DNA of 64,000 nt from an uncultured Verrucomicrobiota bacterium (GCA_937873455.1 CALMYG010000160.1:62001-126000), one strand, 5' to 3'. Shown: positions 8,628 to 17,499, numbered from the stretch's first letter. Notes: a model not told the origin generated them from the letters alone. Made by a program: numbers and translations.

Positions 8628-10139
8628 ATGTCAGACGAAGTCGAAGTTGATGATGCCGAGGCCGTAGTTGAAGTAGGTGAATTGGAGTCCATGCGTAGCG
8701 GGCGTCCCACCACCGACGCCAATGTTTTTTTCCAGTTGCTGTTTGGTTCCGTGGCGACCATCGCAACGGCCATAGGCACATCGGTGTTCAAAAATTCCGA
8801 GATCGGGGGCTTAAAATACCTTTACGATATTATCAACGAACGCGGATGGGTGCAGTACGGCGAATTGTTGATGGCGTTCATGGTGGTAGCCCTCATGATC
8901 CTGAAGTCACGCATCGTCAAGAACCAGCTTAAGGTTGTGGCGTCGAATCCCATCCCGTTGGATATCGACTTGAGCGACGACGAGCAATTGCACAATCTGC
9001 GGGATAGCCTCATCAAGCGCGACGAATTCAGTTGGAGCATCATCCTGAACCGCATCGACCGCGCCATCGCGCTCTGGTTGAGCACCAAGGACGTGGCCCG
9101 TGTGTCGGGGTGGGCGAGCGCCGAATCGGCGCGCGATTCATCGTCATCCGACTCATCCTATTCGCTCTGCCGTGTGCTGATTTGGGCCATTCCGATTCTA
9201 GGCTTTATCGGAACGGTTATGGGGTTGGCCGTTGCCGTGTCCGGTTTCGGCGTGCTCGGCGGTTCGGCGGAAATCGGCGCAATCAAGGAAGCCATCGGCC
9301 AGGTGACGTTGGGCTTGGGCGTGGCGTTTGACACCACCTTGCTCGCCTTGTTCCTTACCGTGCTCCTGATGTTCCCGCTGTCCTTCATTCAGCGAAACGA
9401 AGAAGGGTTGTTCGTGGAACTGGACAATTATCTGGATGATATGTTCCTGGCCCGTCTGCCGTCGCCGGAACAACAGCCGATTGTGATCGAAAACCTGGAG
9501 GACTCCATTGAGGCCGCCTTCCGCCGCTACATTCCCGATCCTGACCGTTATGACGAAGTCTTCACGCGTTCCATTGAAAAGGCTGCAGCCTCCATTGAGG
9601 AACGCTTCGGCAACCTGACCAAGAATTACGAAATTACCATGAAAGAAGTGACCGGCCAGCTTGCCGGCAATCTCGCCGGCGTCAGCGACAGCCTGCGCAA
9701 ATCAATTGTCGCCTCCATGGAAGACCTTCAGAAACAGGATGCGGTCATGCTCGACGCCCGCAAACAGTTGGTTGATGAAGAGAAGAAGCAGGTTGGCGCC
9801 ATGCTGGATGGCGTCGCGCAAACCGCCAAAGGCGTGGTCGGCGAATACCAGAAAACCGCCGAAGTGTTGCGGAGCGCCACCGATGCATCCATGTCCAAGT
9901 CCGTGCAGGCGGCGCAGCAACTGGCCGCAAAGATGGACGAAGTTTCCCAAATGGCCGCGAGCATCAAGGACCTGCTTAAAATCGAACAATCCATTGAGAA
10001 GAGCATGGCCGGGATTTCCGCTTCGGATGATTTCCGAAAGACCCTGGAGGATTTACGCAAGCATATCAACACCACCACGGACTTCTGCTCGCGGTTGAGC
10101 AAGCCGCGGGTGATCACGCTGCGCGAAGAAATCACCTGA
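8628..10139 (+). CDS. TolQ/ExbB/MotA-like proton channel subunit with long coiled-coil tail
   Basis: A 503-residue inner membrane protein. Hydrophobic segments lie near residues 33-52, 76-93, 181-205 and 228-252. The last two form the MotA/TolQ/ExbB core, with PILGFIGTVMGL and the polar-helix text LGVAFDTTLLALFLT. Residues about 290-495 are almost entirely heptad-like charged helix (a coiled coil reaching into the cytoplasm), unlike TolQ or ExbB (about 230 residues) and reminiscent of ZorA in layout only. The N-terminus is acidic. Start supported by AAGGAG. It is followed within 23 and 3 bases by two one-helix proteins that look like its ExbD/TolR-type partners. Predicted proton-driven motor; the cargo is unknown. 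Confidence 0.8.
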   Translation: MSDEVEVDDAEAVVEVGELESMRSGRPTTDANVFFQLLFGSVATIATAIGTSVFKNSEIGGLKYLYDIINERGWVQYGELLMAFMVVALMILKSRIVKNQLKVVASNPIPLDIDLSDDEQLHNLRDSLIKRDEFSWSIILNRIDRAIALWLSTKDVARVSGWASAESARDSSSSDSSYSLCRVLIWAIPILGFIGTVMGLAVAVSGFGVLGGSAEIGAIKEAIGQVTLGLGVAFDTTLLALFLTVLLMFPLSFIQRNEEGLFVELDNYLDDMFLARLPSPEQQPIVIENLEDSIEAAFRRYIPDPDRYDEVFTRSIEKAAASIEERFGNLTKNYEITMKEVTGQLAGNLAGVSDSLRKSIVASMEDLQKQDAVMLDARKQLVDEEKKQVGAMLDGVAQTAKGVVGEYQKTAEVLRSATDASMSKSVQAAQQLAAKMDEVSQMAASIKDLLKIEQSIEKSMAGISASDDFRKTLEDLRKHINTTTDFCSRLSKPRVITLREEIT

Positions 10140-10162
10140 TTCGCCGCATTTAAGGATACGTC

Positions 10163-10663
10163 ATGGGCAAACGCAACCGGGATTCCACCAAGACGGATTT
10201 TTCCTCCTTCATGTGCATCATTCTGATGCTCACCGGATGCTTGGTTACCATCATGGTCGCCAATATCATGATCATTTCGGCCAATCCGGATAACATCGTG
10301 ATCACCTCGGTGGTGGGCCTGACCGATTTTGCCGGCGGCAACGTGCAAAAAGACGCCAATTATATTGATGTCTACCGCGACCGGCTTGAAATCTACTTCG
10401 ATAAAGGCACCCGCCGGGAAGTCGTGACCATCGGGGATCTGGAGATGCGCGGCAATCTGCTCGAGCAATTCATCTCCGAGGTCTACGGCGTGAGGGATAC
10501 CGAGTACATCGTCATGCTGGTACGTCCGCATTCGGCGGAAATCAGCCGCCGCTTGCGCAATGCCATACGCAATCGCGGTATCGATCTGGGCATGGAATTG
10601 TTCGAGGCCGGCAAGGAAGTCATGTTCAAGGACGGCATGGTCGCGGAAAAGGCGGGACGGTAA
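10163..10663 (+). CDS. Small TolR/ExbD-like partner protein A, lacking the channel Asp
   Basis: A 166-residue protein: a basic cytoplasmic N-terminus, one membrane helix (residues about 13-38, SFMCIILMLTGCLVTIMVA) and a soluble domain, probably periplasmic. The layout is that of ExbD/TolR, but position 18, where ExbD has its proton-carrying Asp, is Cys when aligned with the sister protein at 10667. The C-terminal part (HSAEISRRLRNAIRNRGIDLGMELF) has the look of an ExbD-like alpha/beta fold. No peptidoglycan-binding OmpA motif is seen. Sits between the channel gene and its sister in one operon. I do not recognise a named family. Confidence 0.7.
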   Translation: MGKRNRDSTKTDFSSFMCIILMLTGCLVTIMVANIMIISANPDNIVITSVVGLTDFAGGNVQKDANYIDVYRDRLEIYFDKGTRREVVTIGDLEMRGNLLEQFISEVYGVRDTEYIVMLVRPHSAEISRRLRNAIRNRGIDLGMELFEAGKEVMFKDGMVAEKAGR

Positions 10664-10666
10664 CGA

Positions 10667-11281
10667 ATGGCCAAAAAACGCGATAACGGCGTCTCGCTCG
10701 ATTCCTTCCTGGACATCCTCACCTGCCTGCAGGGGGTGTTGATGCTCATCATCATTACCACCGGGATTGACGCCGCGCAAACCAAGGTCATGGTGGCCAC
10801 GCCCATTGAATTGGCCGGCAACGAGCGCCCCATCTATATTGAAGCGCGCAACAATCAATTGTTTACGGTCCCGCTGGAAGATGCCCGCCGGGCGGTGGCC
10901 GCCAAACAACTTGAAGTGGTCCGGGCCCGGCGCGCCGCCGGGGACGCCTCCGATGTCATGGAGGCCATCGGTTCCGCGGATATCGACCTCGGCACCTATG
11001 TGGTTGATTTCACCCGCTTTTTGAGCGGTCAAATCGCCCTTATGCCGAAAGATGACGTGATGGGGTATAGTTTTGAGGTCGCGGAGCGCGAAAATGAAAA
11101 CACCTGGTTCGGCCGCATCGTCGCCGAAATGGACCGGGAAAACGAACGCTTAAATTTCCTCGTCCGGGATGACAGCTTCGAAATCTTCAAACTGGCCCGG
11201 TTTGTGGCCTGGACGAAGAACATCAAAGTCACCTATTCCTTAATCCCCCGGAACGAGCCGCTGATCTTCTCCGCGAATTGA
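10667..11281 (+). CDS. Small TolR/ExbD-like partner protein B, with channel Asp
   Basis: A 204-residue protein with one membrane helix near residues 10-32. The start of this helix, SLDSFLDILTCLQG, lines up with the ExbD segment PFIDVMLVLL, so Asp16 would be the proton-carrying residue. The rest is a mixed alpha/beta soluble domain without OmpA-type peptidoglycan residues and without a recognised family. The start is only three bases after the previous stop, so translation is probably coupled. It is the third and last gene of the module; the next gene has its own promoter-like site. Function inferred only from topology and context. Confidence 0.7.
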   Translation: MAKKRDNGVSLDSFLDILTCLQGVLMLIIITTGIDAAQTKVMVATPIELAGNERPIYIEARNNQLFTVPLEDARRAVAAKQLEVVRARRAAGDASDVMEAIGSADIDLGTYVVDFTRFLSGQIALMPKDDVMGYSFEVAERENENTWFGRIVAEMDRENERLNFLVRDDSFEIFKLARFVAWTKNIKVTYSLIPRNEPLIFSAN

Positions 11282-11345
11282 CACGCGGATGCTGTAGGCC
11301 GGGACCTCTCCCGGGCGCCTGCCTAAGCTCGGAAATGAGCCTGAC

Positions 11346-11373
11346 TTGTCTCGACCAGCCTTTTTTTTATAGG
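11346..11373 (+). promoter_or_regulatory. Putative promoter of the fabZ-lpxA-gspDEF operon
   Basis: TTGTCT (11346-11351), a 16-base spacer ending in a T-tract, and TATAGG (11368-11373). The same -10 hexamer is found upstream of the OmpA gene. Upstream, 11297-11319 holds a small GC-rich inverted repeat (CCGGGA/TCCCGG) that may end transcription of the TolQ-like module. Confidence 0.4.
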
Positions 11374-11448
11374 CATGAGGTTCAGATTGCGGTAGTTTCT
11401 TCTCGTTTACCGGTCCGCCGAAGCGCGCGCCGGGTGAGGACGCAGATC

Positions 11449-11877
11449 ATGGACATAAATGCCATTCAAACTATCCTGCCGCATCGATATCCCCTCCAAA
11501 TGGTGGATCGGGTTGTCGAATACGATGTCGATCAACAGCGAATTGTCGCGATTAAATGCGTCTCCGCCAACGATCCTTACCTTCAGGGACATTTCCCCGA
11601 ATTCATGTGCATGCCGGGCGTCCTGCAACTGGAGGCCATGGCGCAGGCCGGCGGCGTGTTGATGAGTTCTATTTTCGGCATGAACGGCAAAATCGCCTAT
11701 TTCCTTTCGATCGATAAAGCGAAATTCCGCCGGGTGGTTCGTCCGGGCGATGTCATGCGCATTGAAGTTACCTTCCAGAAGGCCCGGTTACGCGTGTCGC
11801 GCATGAAGGGGGTCATTACCGTGGACGGGGAATTGGCCTCCGAGGCGGAAATGATGTTCACGTACCGCGAGGAATAA
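11449..11877 (+). CDS. fabZ: 3-hydroxyacyl-ACP dehydratase FabZ
   Basis: Dehydrates (3R)-hydroxyacyl-ACP to trans-2-enoyl-ACP in fatty acid synthesis, in competition with LpxA for the same substrate pool. The 142-residue chain has the catalytic His12 in ILPHRYP and the catalytic Glu in GVLQLEAMAQAGG, with the usual GHFP turn (here GHFPEFMCMPG). The start at 11449 is supported by GTGAGGA upstream; a longer open frame from 11278 lacks family similarity. It is a stand-alone FabZ, not fused to LpxC as in some related phyla. lpxA follows after six bases. Confidence 0.95.
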   Translation: MDINAIQTILPHRYPLQMVDRVVEYDVDQQRIVAIKCVSANDPYLQGHFPEFMCMPGVLQLEAMAQAGGVLMSSIFGMNGKIAYFLSIDKAKFRRVVRPGDVMRIEVTFQKARLRVSRMKGVITVDGELASEAEMMFTYREE

Positions 11878-11883
11878 ACGCTC

Positions 11884-12654
11884 ATGCCGGAAATCCATTC
11901 AACCGCGGTGGTGGACCCATCCGCGTCCATCGCGGAAGAAGCGATTATTGGTCCTTATTGCGTGGTCGGTCCGCGCGTCGTCCTGGGCCGCGGCGTCCGC
12001 CTGATCAGCCATGTCGTGGTGGACGGATTGACCACGGTGGGTGATGGCTGCACGTTGTACCCTTTTGTTTCCGTGGGCTTACAAACCCAGGACCTGAAGT
12101 TCAAGGGCGGTTCACCCGGGGTGGTCATTGGCAGCCACACCACCCTCCGTGAATCCGTCACCGTTCATGCCGCAACATACGACGGAGGCGTTACCACGGT
12201 CGGTGACCATTGCCATATCATGGCGTATGCGCATATCGCCCACGATTGCCATGTCGGCGACCGCGTGATCATGGCCAATGCCGCCACCCTGGCCGGCCAT
12301 GTTGTGGTGGAAGAGCAAAGCATCATCGGCGGGCTGTGCGGTGTACATCAGTTCGTGCGTATCGGACGCTTGAGTATAACCGGTGGATGTTCCAAGGTGG
12401 TCAAGGACGTGCCGCCGTTTATGATGGCGGACGGAAATCCATTATCCGTGCATACCATCAATAAAGTGGGACTGGAACGGGCCGGAGTCAGCGAATCCAC
12501 TCAACAAACATTGCGCGATGCGTTCAAATTGCTGTACCGGAAGAATCTGACCACACAGGCCGCGCTGGCGGAGATGGCGGAACTTCCGGCCGGTCCTGAA
12601 TTGGAGCAGCTTATGGCATTTGTTCGTGCCTCCGAGCGGGGAATTACCCGATGA
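11884..12654 (+). CDS. lpxA: UDP-N-acetylglucosamine acyltransferase LpxA
   Basis: First step of lipid A synthesis: moves a 3-hydroxyacyl chain from ACP to UDP-GlcNAc. The 256-residue protein shows the left-handed beta-helix hexapeptide repeats through the first two thirds. The catalytic region HIAHDCHVG holds His117 and His120, the latter matching E. coli His125. A helical C-terminal domain follows. The stop overlaps the secretin start by ATGA (12651-12654), so lipid A and secretion genes share one transcript. Confident assignment; acyl-chain length preference cannot be read here. Confidence 0.96.
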   Translation: MPEIHSTAVVDPSASIAEEAIIGPYCVVGPRVVLGRGVRLISHVVVDGLTTVGDGCTLYPFVSVGLQTQDLKFKGGSPGVVIGSHTTLRESVTVHAATYDGGVTTVGDHCHIMAYAHIAHDCHVGDRVIMANAATLAGHVVVEEQSIIGGLCGVHQFVRIGRLSITGGCSKVVKDVPPFMMADGNPLSVHTINKVGLERAGVSESTQQTLRDAFKLLYRKNLTTQAALAEMAELPAGPELEQLMAFVRASERGITR

Positions 12655-14585
12655 AAAAACCTCCTGTGTTTTTACCTGTTGTGTTGGCGCTGGCGCTGGC
12701 CATGCCCGGAACAATGCCCGCGGCCCGGGCCGCGGTGACCATGCCTGCCGAGCAGATGGTCAATTTCAGCTTTGATCAGGCCGATTTGCGGCTGATCATC
12801 AGAATCGTAGGGGAAATAACCGGGCGCCGGTTTGTGGTGGATGACCGGGTTTCCGGAACGATCACCGTGGTGACGCCTCAAAATATCAGCATCGACGAAG
12901 TTTATCCGCTTCTATTGTCCATTCTGGAATCTTCCGGTTATACCGTCGTCGAACGTCCCGAAGGGACGCACGTGGTGCCGCTGCCCGAGGGCGGCGCGGC
13001 CGGGCGAATCGTCGCCGATGCTGAGGAATCCGTCGAGGGGTTGATCACCAAACTGATTCGCGTGAATCACATTAGTGCCCTGGATCTGGCCAAGTTGCTG
13101 GAACCGTTGGTTCGCGGCGGGCGGACCGGTGCGGTTTCCGCCTTTGGCGCGACCAACCACCTGTTGATTACCGACACCGCCGAGGCGATTCGCCAACTTG
13201 AAAAGTTGATTCGCGACCTTGATATGCCCGGCGCATCCCGCACCATGGAGGTGATTCGGTTGCGCCATGCGAATGCCGAGGATCTCGCCGGTCAGCTTCT
13301 GTCCGCCATGCGCGGGACCGAAACCTCCGGGGATCACGTCAGCCGCCACCTCCAACGTGTCGGGTCCGGGCTTTCCGCCTTGCCGTCGGATATGATCGTC
13401 GTTCCGGTACCCAACGCCAACAGCGTGGTTATTGTTGGCACTCCGGTTCAACTGTCCCAAGTCCGCGACATGGTTGCCTTGATTGATATCGAAACCCCGG
13501 TTGAATTTGGCCGGTTGAACTCGATCTTCCTGAAGTACATGAGCGCGGAAGAAGCGGCGACCACCCTGAACGCCCTGCTGGCCAAGACCGCCGCGCGGGA
13601 CCAGCTCGCCCGGATTGCCATTGAGCATAACAACGCCAACAACGCTTTGATCGTGGAGGCTTCCCCGCAGGATTTTGAATTGGTCCGCAAGTTGGTGGAT
13701 GACCTGGACCGGATGCCCCAGCAGGTGATGGTCGAAGTTGTGATTGCCGAGGTCAGCATGGGCAAGGGCTTGGATTTGGGCGTGGAATGGAATACCATTG
13801 ATGCGCCGCGTGAAGGTTCGACCACCCTGGCCGGACGCAGCCGGCCCGGTGAGCAGGATGGTCTGGCCGGCATTTTGACCGAGGGCATTTTTCCGCAAGG
13901 TCTTTCCATCGGGGTGGCCCGGGGTACTTATGTGGATGCCGCGGGGCGGGTATTGCCCAGGATCCCGGTGATGGTGCAGGCGCTCGCACAGGATCGTGAG
14001 GTGAAAATCCTCTCCAACATTCCCTTGTGGGCGCAGAACAATACGGAAGCCAGCGTGAGCGTGGTGGAAAACATCCCCATCCTCAGTTCCCGGATTGAAG
14101 GCACCGGCGACAACCGTGACGTGATCCAAAATATTGAACGGGTGGATGTCGGCATCAAGTTGAAGCTCACGCCGCACATTAATATTGATAATGAAGTCAA
14201 ATTGCGCCTGAACCCGAGCATTGAGGCGATTATTGATTCCGGCCCGGCGGGAACCCAGTTCGCGCCTACCATCGCCAAGCGCGAAGTCGTAACCACCATT
14301 ACCATCCCCGACCGTTCCACGGTGGTGATCAGCGGATTGATTCGCGAAGATCGCATCAAGGAAGTTTCCAAGGTTCCCCTGCTCGGGGATATTCCATTGC
14401 TGGGCTGGTTGTTCCGTTCCACCAAGGACCGGATTCAGCGAACCAACCTGCTGATCTTCGTGACCCCCCACATCATCAAGGATCTTCAGGATGCCGGCGC
14501 CGTGAAAGACGCGTTGGAGTCCCGCGCGGCATTGAGCGTCACCTCGGCGATTCCGGTGAGCGTTACGTCAGGTTCGCAGCCATGA
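12651..14585 (+). CDS. gspD: Type II secretion system secretin
   Basis: Outer membrane channel of a type II secretion or type IV pilus-like machine, 644 residues. A signal peptide (VFLPVVLALALAMPGTMPAARA) is followed by an N0 domain (MVNFSFDQADLRLIIRIV) and N1-N3 KH-like repeats, for example MEVIRLRHANAEDLAGQL. The secretin core from about residue 440 holds VPLLGDIPLLGWLFR and LLIFVTPHII, the standard signature near the C-terminus. No pilotin-binding S-domain is obvious. Coupled by ATGA overlaps to lpxA upstream and gspE downstream. Confidence 0.95.
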   Translation: MKKPPVFLPVVLALALAMPGTMPAARAAVTMPAEQMVNFSFDQADLRLIIRIVGEITGRRFVVDDRVSGTITVVTPQNISIDEVYPLLLSILESSGYTVVERPEGTHVVPLPEGGAAGRIVADAEESVEGLITKLIRVNHISALDLAKLLEPLVRGGRTGAVSAFGATNHLLITDTAEAIRQLEKLIRDLDMPGASRTMEVIRLRHANAEDLAGQLLSAMRGTETSGDHVSRHLQRVGSGLSALPSDMIVVPVPNANSVVIVGTPVQLSQVRDMVALIDIETPVEFGRLNSIFLKYMSAEEAATTLNALLAKTAARDQLARIAIEHNNANNALIVEASPQDFELVRKLVDDLDRMPQQVMVEVVIAEVSMGKGLDLGVEWNTIDAPREGSTTLAGRSRPGEQDGLAGILTEGIFPQGLSIGVARGTYVDAAGRVLPRIPVMVQALAQDREVKILSNIPLWAQNNTEASVSVVENIPILSSRIEGTGDNRDVIQNIERVDVGIKLKLTPHINIDNEVKLRLNPSIEAIIDSGPAGTQFAPTIAKREVVTTITIPDRSTVVISGLIREDRIKEVSKVPLLGDIPLLGWLFRSTKDRIQRTNLLIFVTPHIIKDLQDAGAVKDALESRAALSVTSAIPVSVTSGSQP

Positions 14586-16279
14586 AAATCGGGGAAATCC
14601 TGGTGGAGGCCGGGAAACTCTCCGGCGATCAACTTGCCGGTTTGCTCGATCAGCAGGCGCGGGAAAATCCCGAACAGCGGTTTGGGGAATGGCTGGTGCG
14701 CGAGGGTTTGGTCACCGCGGATGATGTGCTGGCCGCGCTGGGCCGCCAATTTCATTTGCCCATCCTCTGGTCGATTGATGACGGGATGATTGATTCGGCG
14801 TTGATTGAGCGAATTCCCGTGGACTGGACGCGACAACACCTCATTTTTCCGATCCGGCAAGGCGGTGATGTCATCGCGGTAATGGCCGACCCGGCCTCGC
14901 TTCCGCGGCTGGAGGAGTTGTCGCTTTTGATGGGCGAGGAACTGCTGGGTATGCTCGCTCCGCCGGATGCGATTAAGCGGGCGATTGATCAGGCGTATTT
15001 CGAGCGAAAGCGCGATGTCGCAGCCTTGACCGATGTTCCGAACGATCATCGCGAAGCGGCAGCGGCGGTTCGCACCGATGATCTCCTTCGGGTTTCGGAT
15101 TCGGCGCCGGTAACCCAACTGGTCAACGGCGTTATTCTCGATGCCGTTCGCCGGAAGGCCTCCGATATCCATATTGAACCGTATGAAAACCATCTCCGCA
15201 TTCGATTTCGCGTCGATGGTTTTCTGTACGAGCAACCCGCGCCGCCCAAGCATCTCGAGCAGGCGCTGATTTCGCGTCTGAAGGTGATGAGTCGCCTGGA
15301 TATCGCGGAGCGGCGTTTGCCCCAAGACGGCATGGCCAAGGTTCGAGCCGGGGAACGGGAAATTGATATCCGTGTTTCCACCGTTCCGGTGGCCGAGGGT
15401 GAACGGGTGGTGTTGCGCTTGCTCAATCAATCCGCCACCTTGATGCCGCTGGAGGATTTGGGCCTGCCGGCGGCTTGGTTGCGCCGGTTCCGCGAAACCG
15501 CAACGGCTCCCAACGGGATCATTCTGGTCACCGGGCCGACCGGTAGCGGCAAGACCACAACGTTGTATGCCGCACTTCGGGAAATGGACACCACCCACCG
15601 GAACGTGATGACCATTGAGGACCCGATCGAATACCAAATGGCCAATATCGGCCAGATTCAGGTCAAACCCAAAATCGGCCTTACCTTCGCCTCCGGTTTG
15701 CGCCATATTCTCCGCCAGGATCCGGATGTCATTCTGGTGGGCGAAATCCGCGACCAGGAAACCGCGGAAATCGCCGTGCGGGCCGCGCTGACCGGCCACC
15801 TCGTCTTCAGCACCCTGCACACCAATGATGCCGTTTCCGCGGTGGTGCGACTTGCCGACATGGGAGTTGCGCCGTACCTCATCGCTTCTTCGGTTCGGGG
15901 AATCATGGCCCAACGGTTGGTGCGTCGGCTGTGCGCAACCTGCCGCCGCCCGGTGGTGTTGAAGGAAGAAGCCTTGGTCGGCCTGGATGGTGAAGCCCGA
16001 GCGGCCTTGGCGGGGAAAAACGTTTTTGAGCCTGTCGGTTGTGACAGCTGCATGTCCGGATTTCGCGGGCGTGTTGGTTTGTATGAGTGGTTTCAGGTCG
16101 GCCCGACCGAGCAGGAAGATATCCGGCGCAATCTGGAGTTGCCGGCCATGCGCGCACGGGCCGCTGCGCAAGGCACCACCATGGCACGCGACGCCGTGGA
16201 AAAAGTGCTCGCCGGGATTACCAGTCTCGAAGAAGTCCGCCGGGTGATGGAGCCTTCGGGGCAGGGCGCATCGGCATGA
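14582..16279 (+). CDS. gspE: Type II secretion/pilus assembly ATPase
   Basis: Hexameric cytoplasmic ATPase that powers pseudopilus assembly, 565 residues. An N-terminal GspE/PilB docking domain lies in residues about 1-150. The ATPase follows with Walker A GPTGSGKTTT, the Asp box with TIEDPIEYQ, Walker B ILVGEIRD and the His box TLHTNDA. A zinc-binding insert has cysteines in CATCRRP and CDSC. Both gene ends overlap neighbours by four bases. It could serve a type IV-like pilus as well as a T2SS. The neighbouring secretin and GspF do not decide this. Confidence 0.94.
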   Translation: MKIGEILVEAGKLSGDQLAGLLDQQARENPEQRFGEWLVREGLVTADDVLAALGRQFHLPILWSIDDGMIDSALIERIPVDWTRQHLIFPIRQGGDVIAVMADPASLPRLEELSLLMGEELLGMLAPPDAIKRAIDQAYFERKRDVAALTDVPNDHREAAAAVRTDDLLRVSDSAPVTQLVNGVILDAVRRKASDIHIEPYENHLRIRFRVDGFLYEQPAPPKHLEQALISRLKVMSRLDIAERRLPQDGMAKVRAGEREIDIRVSTVPVAEGERVVLRLLNQSATLMPLEDLGLPAAWLRRFRETATAPNGIILVTGPTGSGKTTTLYAALREMDTTHRNVMTIEDPIEYQMANIGQIQVKPKIGLTFASGLRHILRQDPDVILVGEIRDQETAEIAVRAALTGHLVFSTLHTNDAVSAVVRLADMGVAPYLIASSVRGIMAQRLVRRLCATCRRPVVLKEEALVGLDGEARAALAGKNVFEPVGCDSCMSGFRGRVGLYEWFQVGPTEQEDIRRNLELPAMRARAAAQGTTMARDAVEKVLAGITSLEEVRRVMEPSGQGASA

Positions 16280-17499
16280 AAACTTTTGTCTATCGCGGTT
16301 ACGATCGCGAAGGCCAACGCTGCAAAGGGGCCGTGGAGGCGCTTGATATCAAGGAGGCCCGCGAAAAGCTTTCCCGATCCGGTATATTTCCCGAATTTCT
16401 CGACGATTCCGCGAAAACCTCGCGGGGTGCATGGTTTCTGCCCGCACCGCCATCCCTTCGTCAAGCGACGGTGCGGGCGGAGTTTTTCCGGGCGTTGGCC
16501 GCCTTGTTGCGAGCCGGTCTACCCATGGCGGCGGCTTTTGAGATCGTGTTGGATCAGCCGGGGCAACAGGTGGCTCGCGCCGTGAATGAGATGGCCGGAA
16601 TCCGTGACCGAATCCGTGATGGCGGCGGTTTTGCCCAATCGTTCGTCGAGGTGGGTATTCCGTTAAGCCCTTTCGAGCTGGCGGTACTGGAATCGGGGGA
16701 GAAAACCGGAAGGCTTTCCGAGGTGCTGGATCAAGTGGCCGATTACCTGGATGATATCGGACGGTTGCGTCAAAGTTTGCTAAACGCCTGCATCTACCCC
16801 GCGGTTATTGTGATTTTGTCCTTGGTGGTCGGGTTTGGGGTACTCGGGTTTCTGGTTCCTCAGTTGGCCGAGATGTTCGCTGAATCCGGCATGCCCTTGC
16901 CGCTAATCACCCGGTTGGTAGTCGGCGCGGGTCATTGGTTTATCCCAGTCATTCTTCCGTTGGCCGTGGCGGGTGCGTTATTGGCCGCGCTGGGGGTTCG
17001 ACGCCTGCGTCGGCAACCCGCCCGGCGGGTCCGCTTGGAGCGTCGGCTCGCCCGTCTTCCGCTCGTGGCTTCCGGTTTTCAATATGTGGTCACCGCGCGC
17101 TTTGCACGTACCTGCGCCTTGTTGTTGCGTGGCGGAGTGTCCTTGGTCGATGCCGTGGGACTTGCCGGCCGGGCTACGGGAAGCGTATGGCTGGCCGACA
17201 TTCTAGCGGGAAAAGCGGAAGACCTCCGGCATGGAAAATCGTTCAGCCACGCACTGGCGGAGACTCCGGTGATCGGTCCGGCCCTCGGCGCCTGGGTGCG
17301 GGCTGGTGAAGCGGCCGGGGATTTGCCGGGGATGTTCCAACACGCCGCTGATCGTTTTCGACAACTCTGGAGTCACTACCTGCAACGGGCTACGACCCTG
17401 ATTGAGCCGTTGCTGATTGTGCTGGTCGCGGTGTTCGTCCTGGTGGTTGCGCTGGCGATTTTGCTGCCGATCTTGTCGCTCAACCAGCATCTGGGGTGA
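16276..17499 (+). CDS. gspF: Type II secretion inner membrane platform protein
   Basis: A 407-residue GspF/PilC family protein that anchors the ATPase at the inner membrane. The N-terminus MKTFVYRGYDREGQ is the classic GspF opening, followed by two repeated helical domains (about 65-190 and 270-395), each with a GF-type cytoplasmic bundle. Three membrane helices are near 165-190, 215-240 and 378-402. Start ATG 16276 overlaps the gspE stop. The 3' end overlaps the convergent gene at 17480 by 20 bases. No gspG or other pseudopilin genes follow, so the rest of the machine must be elsewhere. Confidence 0.93.
   Translation: MKTFVYRGYDREGQRCKGAVEALDIKEAREKLSRSGIFPEFLDDSAKTSRGAWFLPAPPSLRQATVRAEFFRALAALLRAGLPMAAAFEIVLDQPGQQVARAVNEMAGIRDRIRDGGGFAQSFVEVGIPLSPFELAVLESGEKTGRLSEVLDQVADYLDDIGRLRQSLLNACIYPAVIVILSLVVGFGVLGFLVPQLAEMFAESGMPLPLITRLVVGAGHWFIPVILPLAVAGALLAALGVRRLRRQPARRVRLERRLARLPLVASGFQYVVTARFARTCALLLRGGVSLVDAVGLAGRATGSVWLADILAGKAEDLRHGKSFSHALAETPVIGPALGAWVRAGEAAGDLPGMFQHAADRFRQLWSHYLQRATTLIEPLLIVLVAVFVLVVALAILLPILSLNQHLG

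Noticed and set aside
8628-11281. Zorya (ZorAB) anti-phage system
   Set aside because: The channel protein has a long tail like ZorA, but no OmpA-domain ZorB and no ZorC, ZorD or ZorE helicase/nuclease genes are adjacent.
11297-11368. Rho-independent terminator formed by the small hairpin and the eight-T tract
   Set aside because: The hairpin and the T-tract are more than 40 bases apart; the T-tract lies inside the spacer of a likely promoter.
12912-14471. 519-codon antisense frame over gspD
   Set aside because: His/Gln/Gly-rich shadow composition; gspD has complete secretin motifs on the plus strand.
14486-16171. 561-codon antisense frame over gspE
   Set aside because: Shadow of gspE, whose Walker and zinc motifs are intact.
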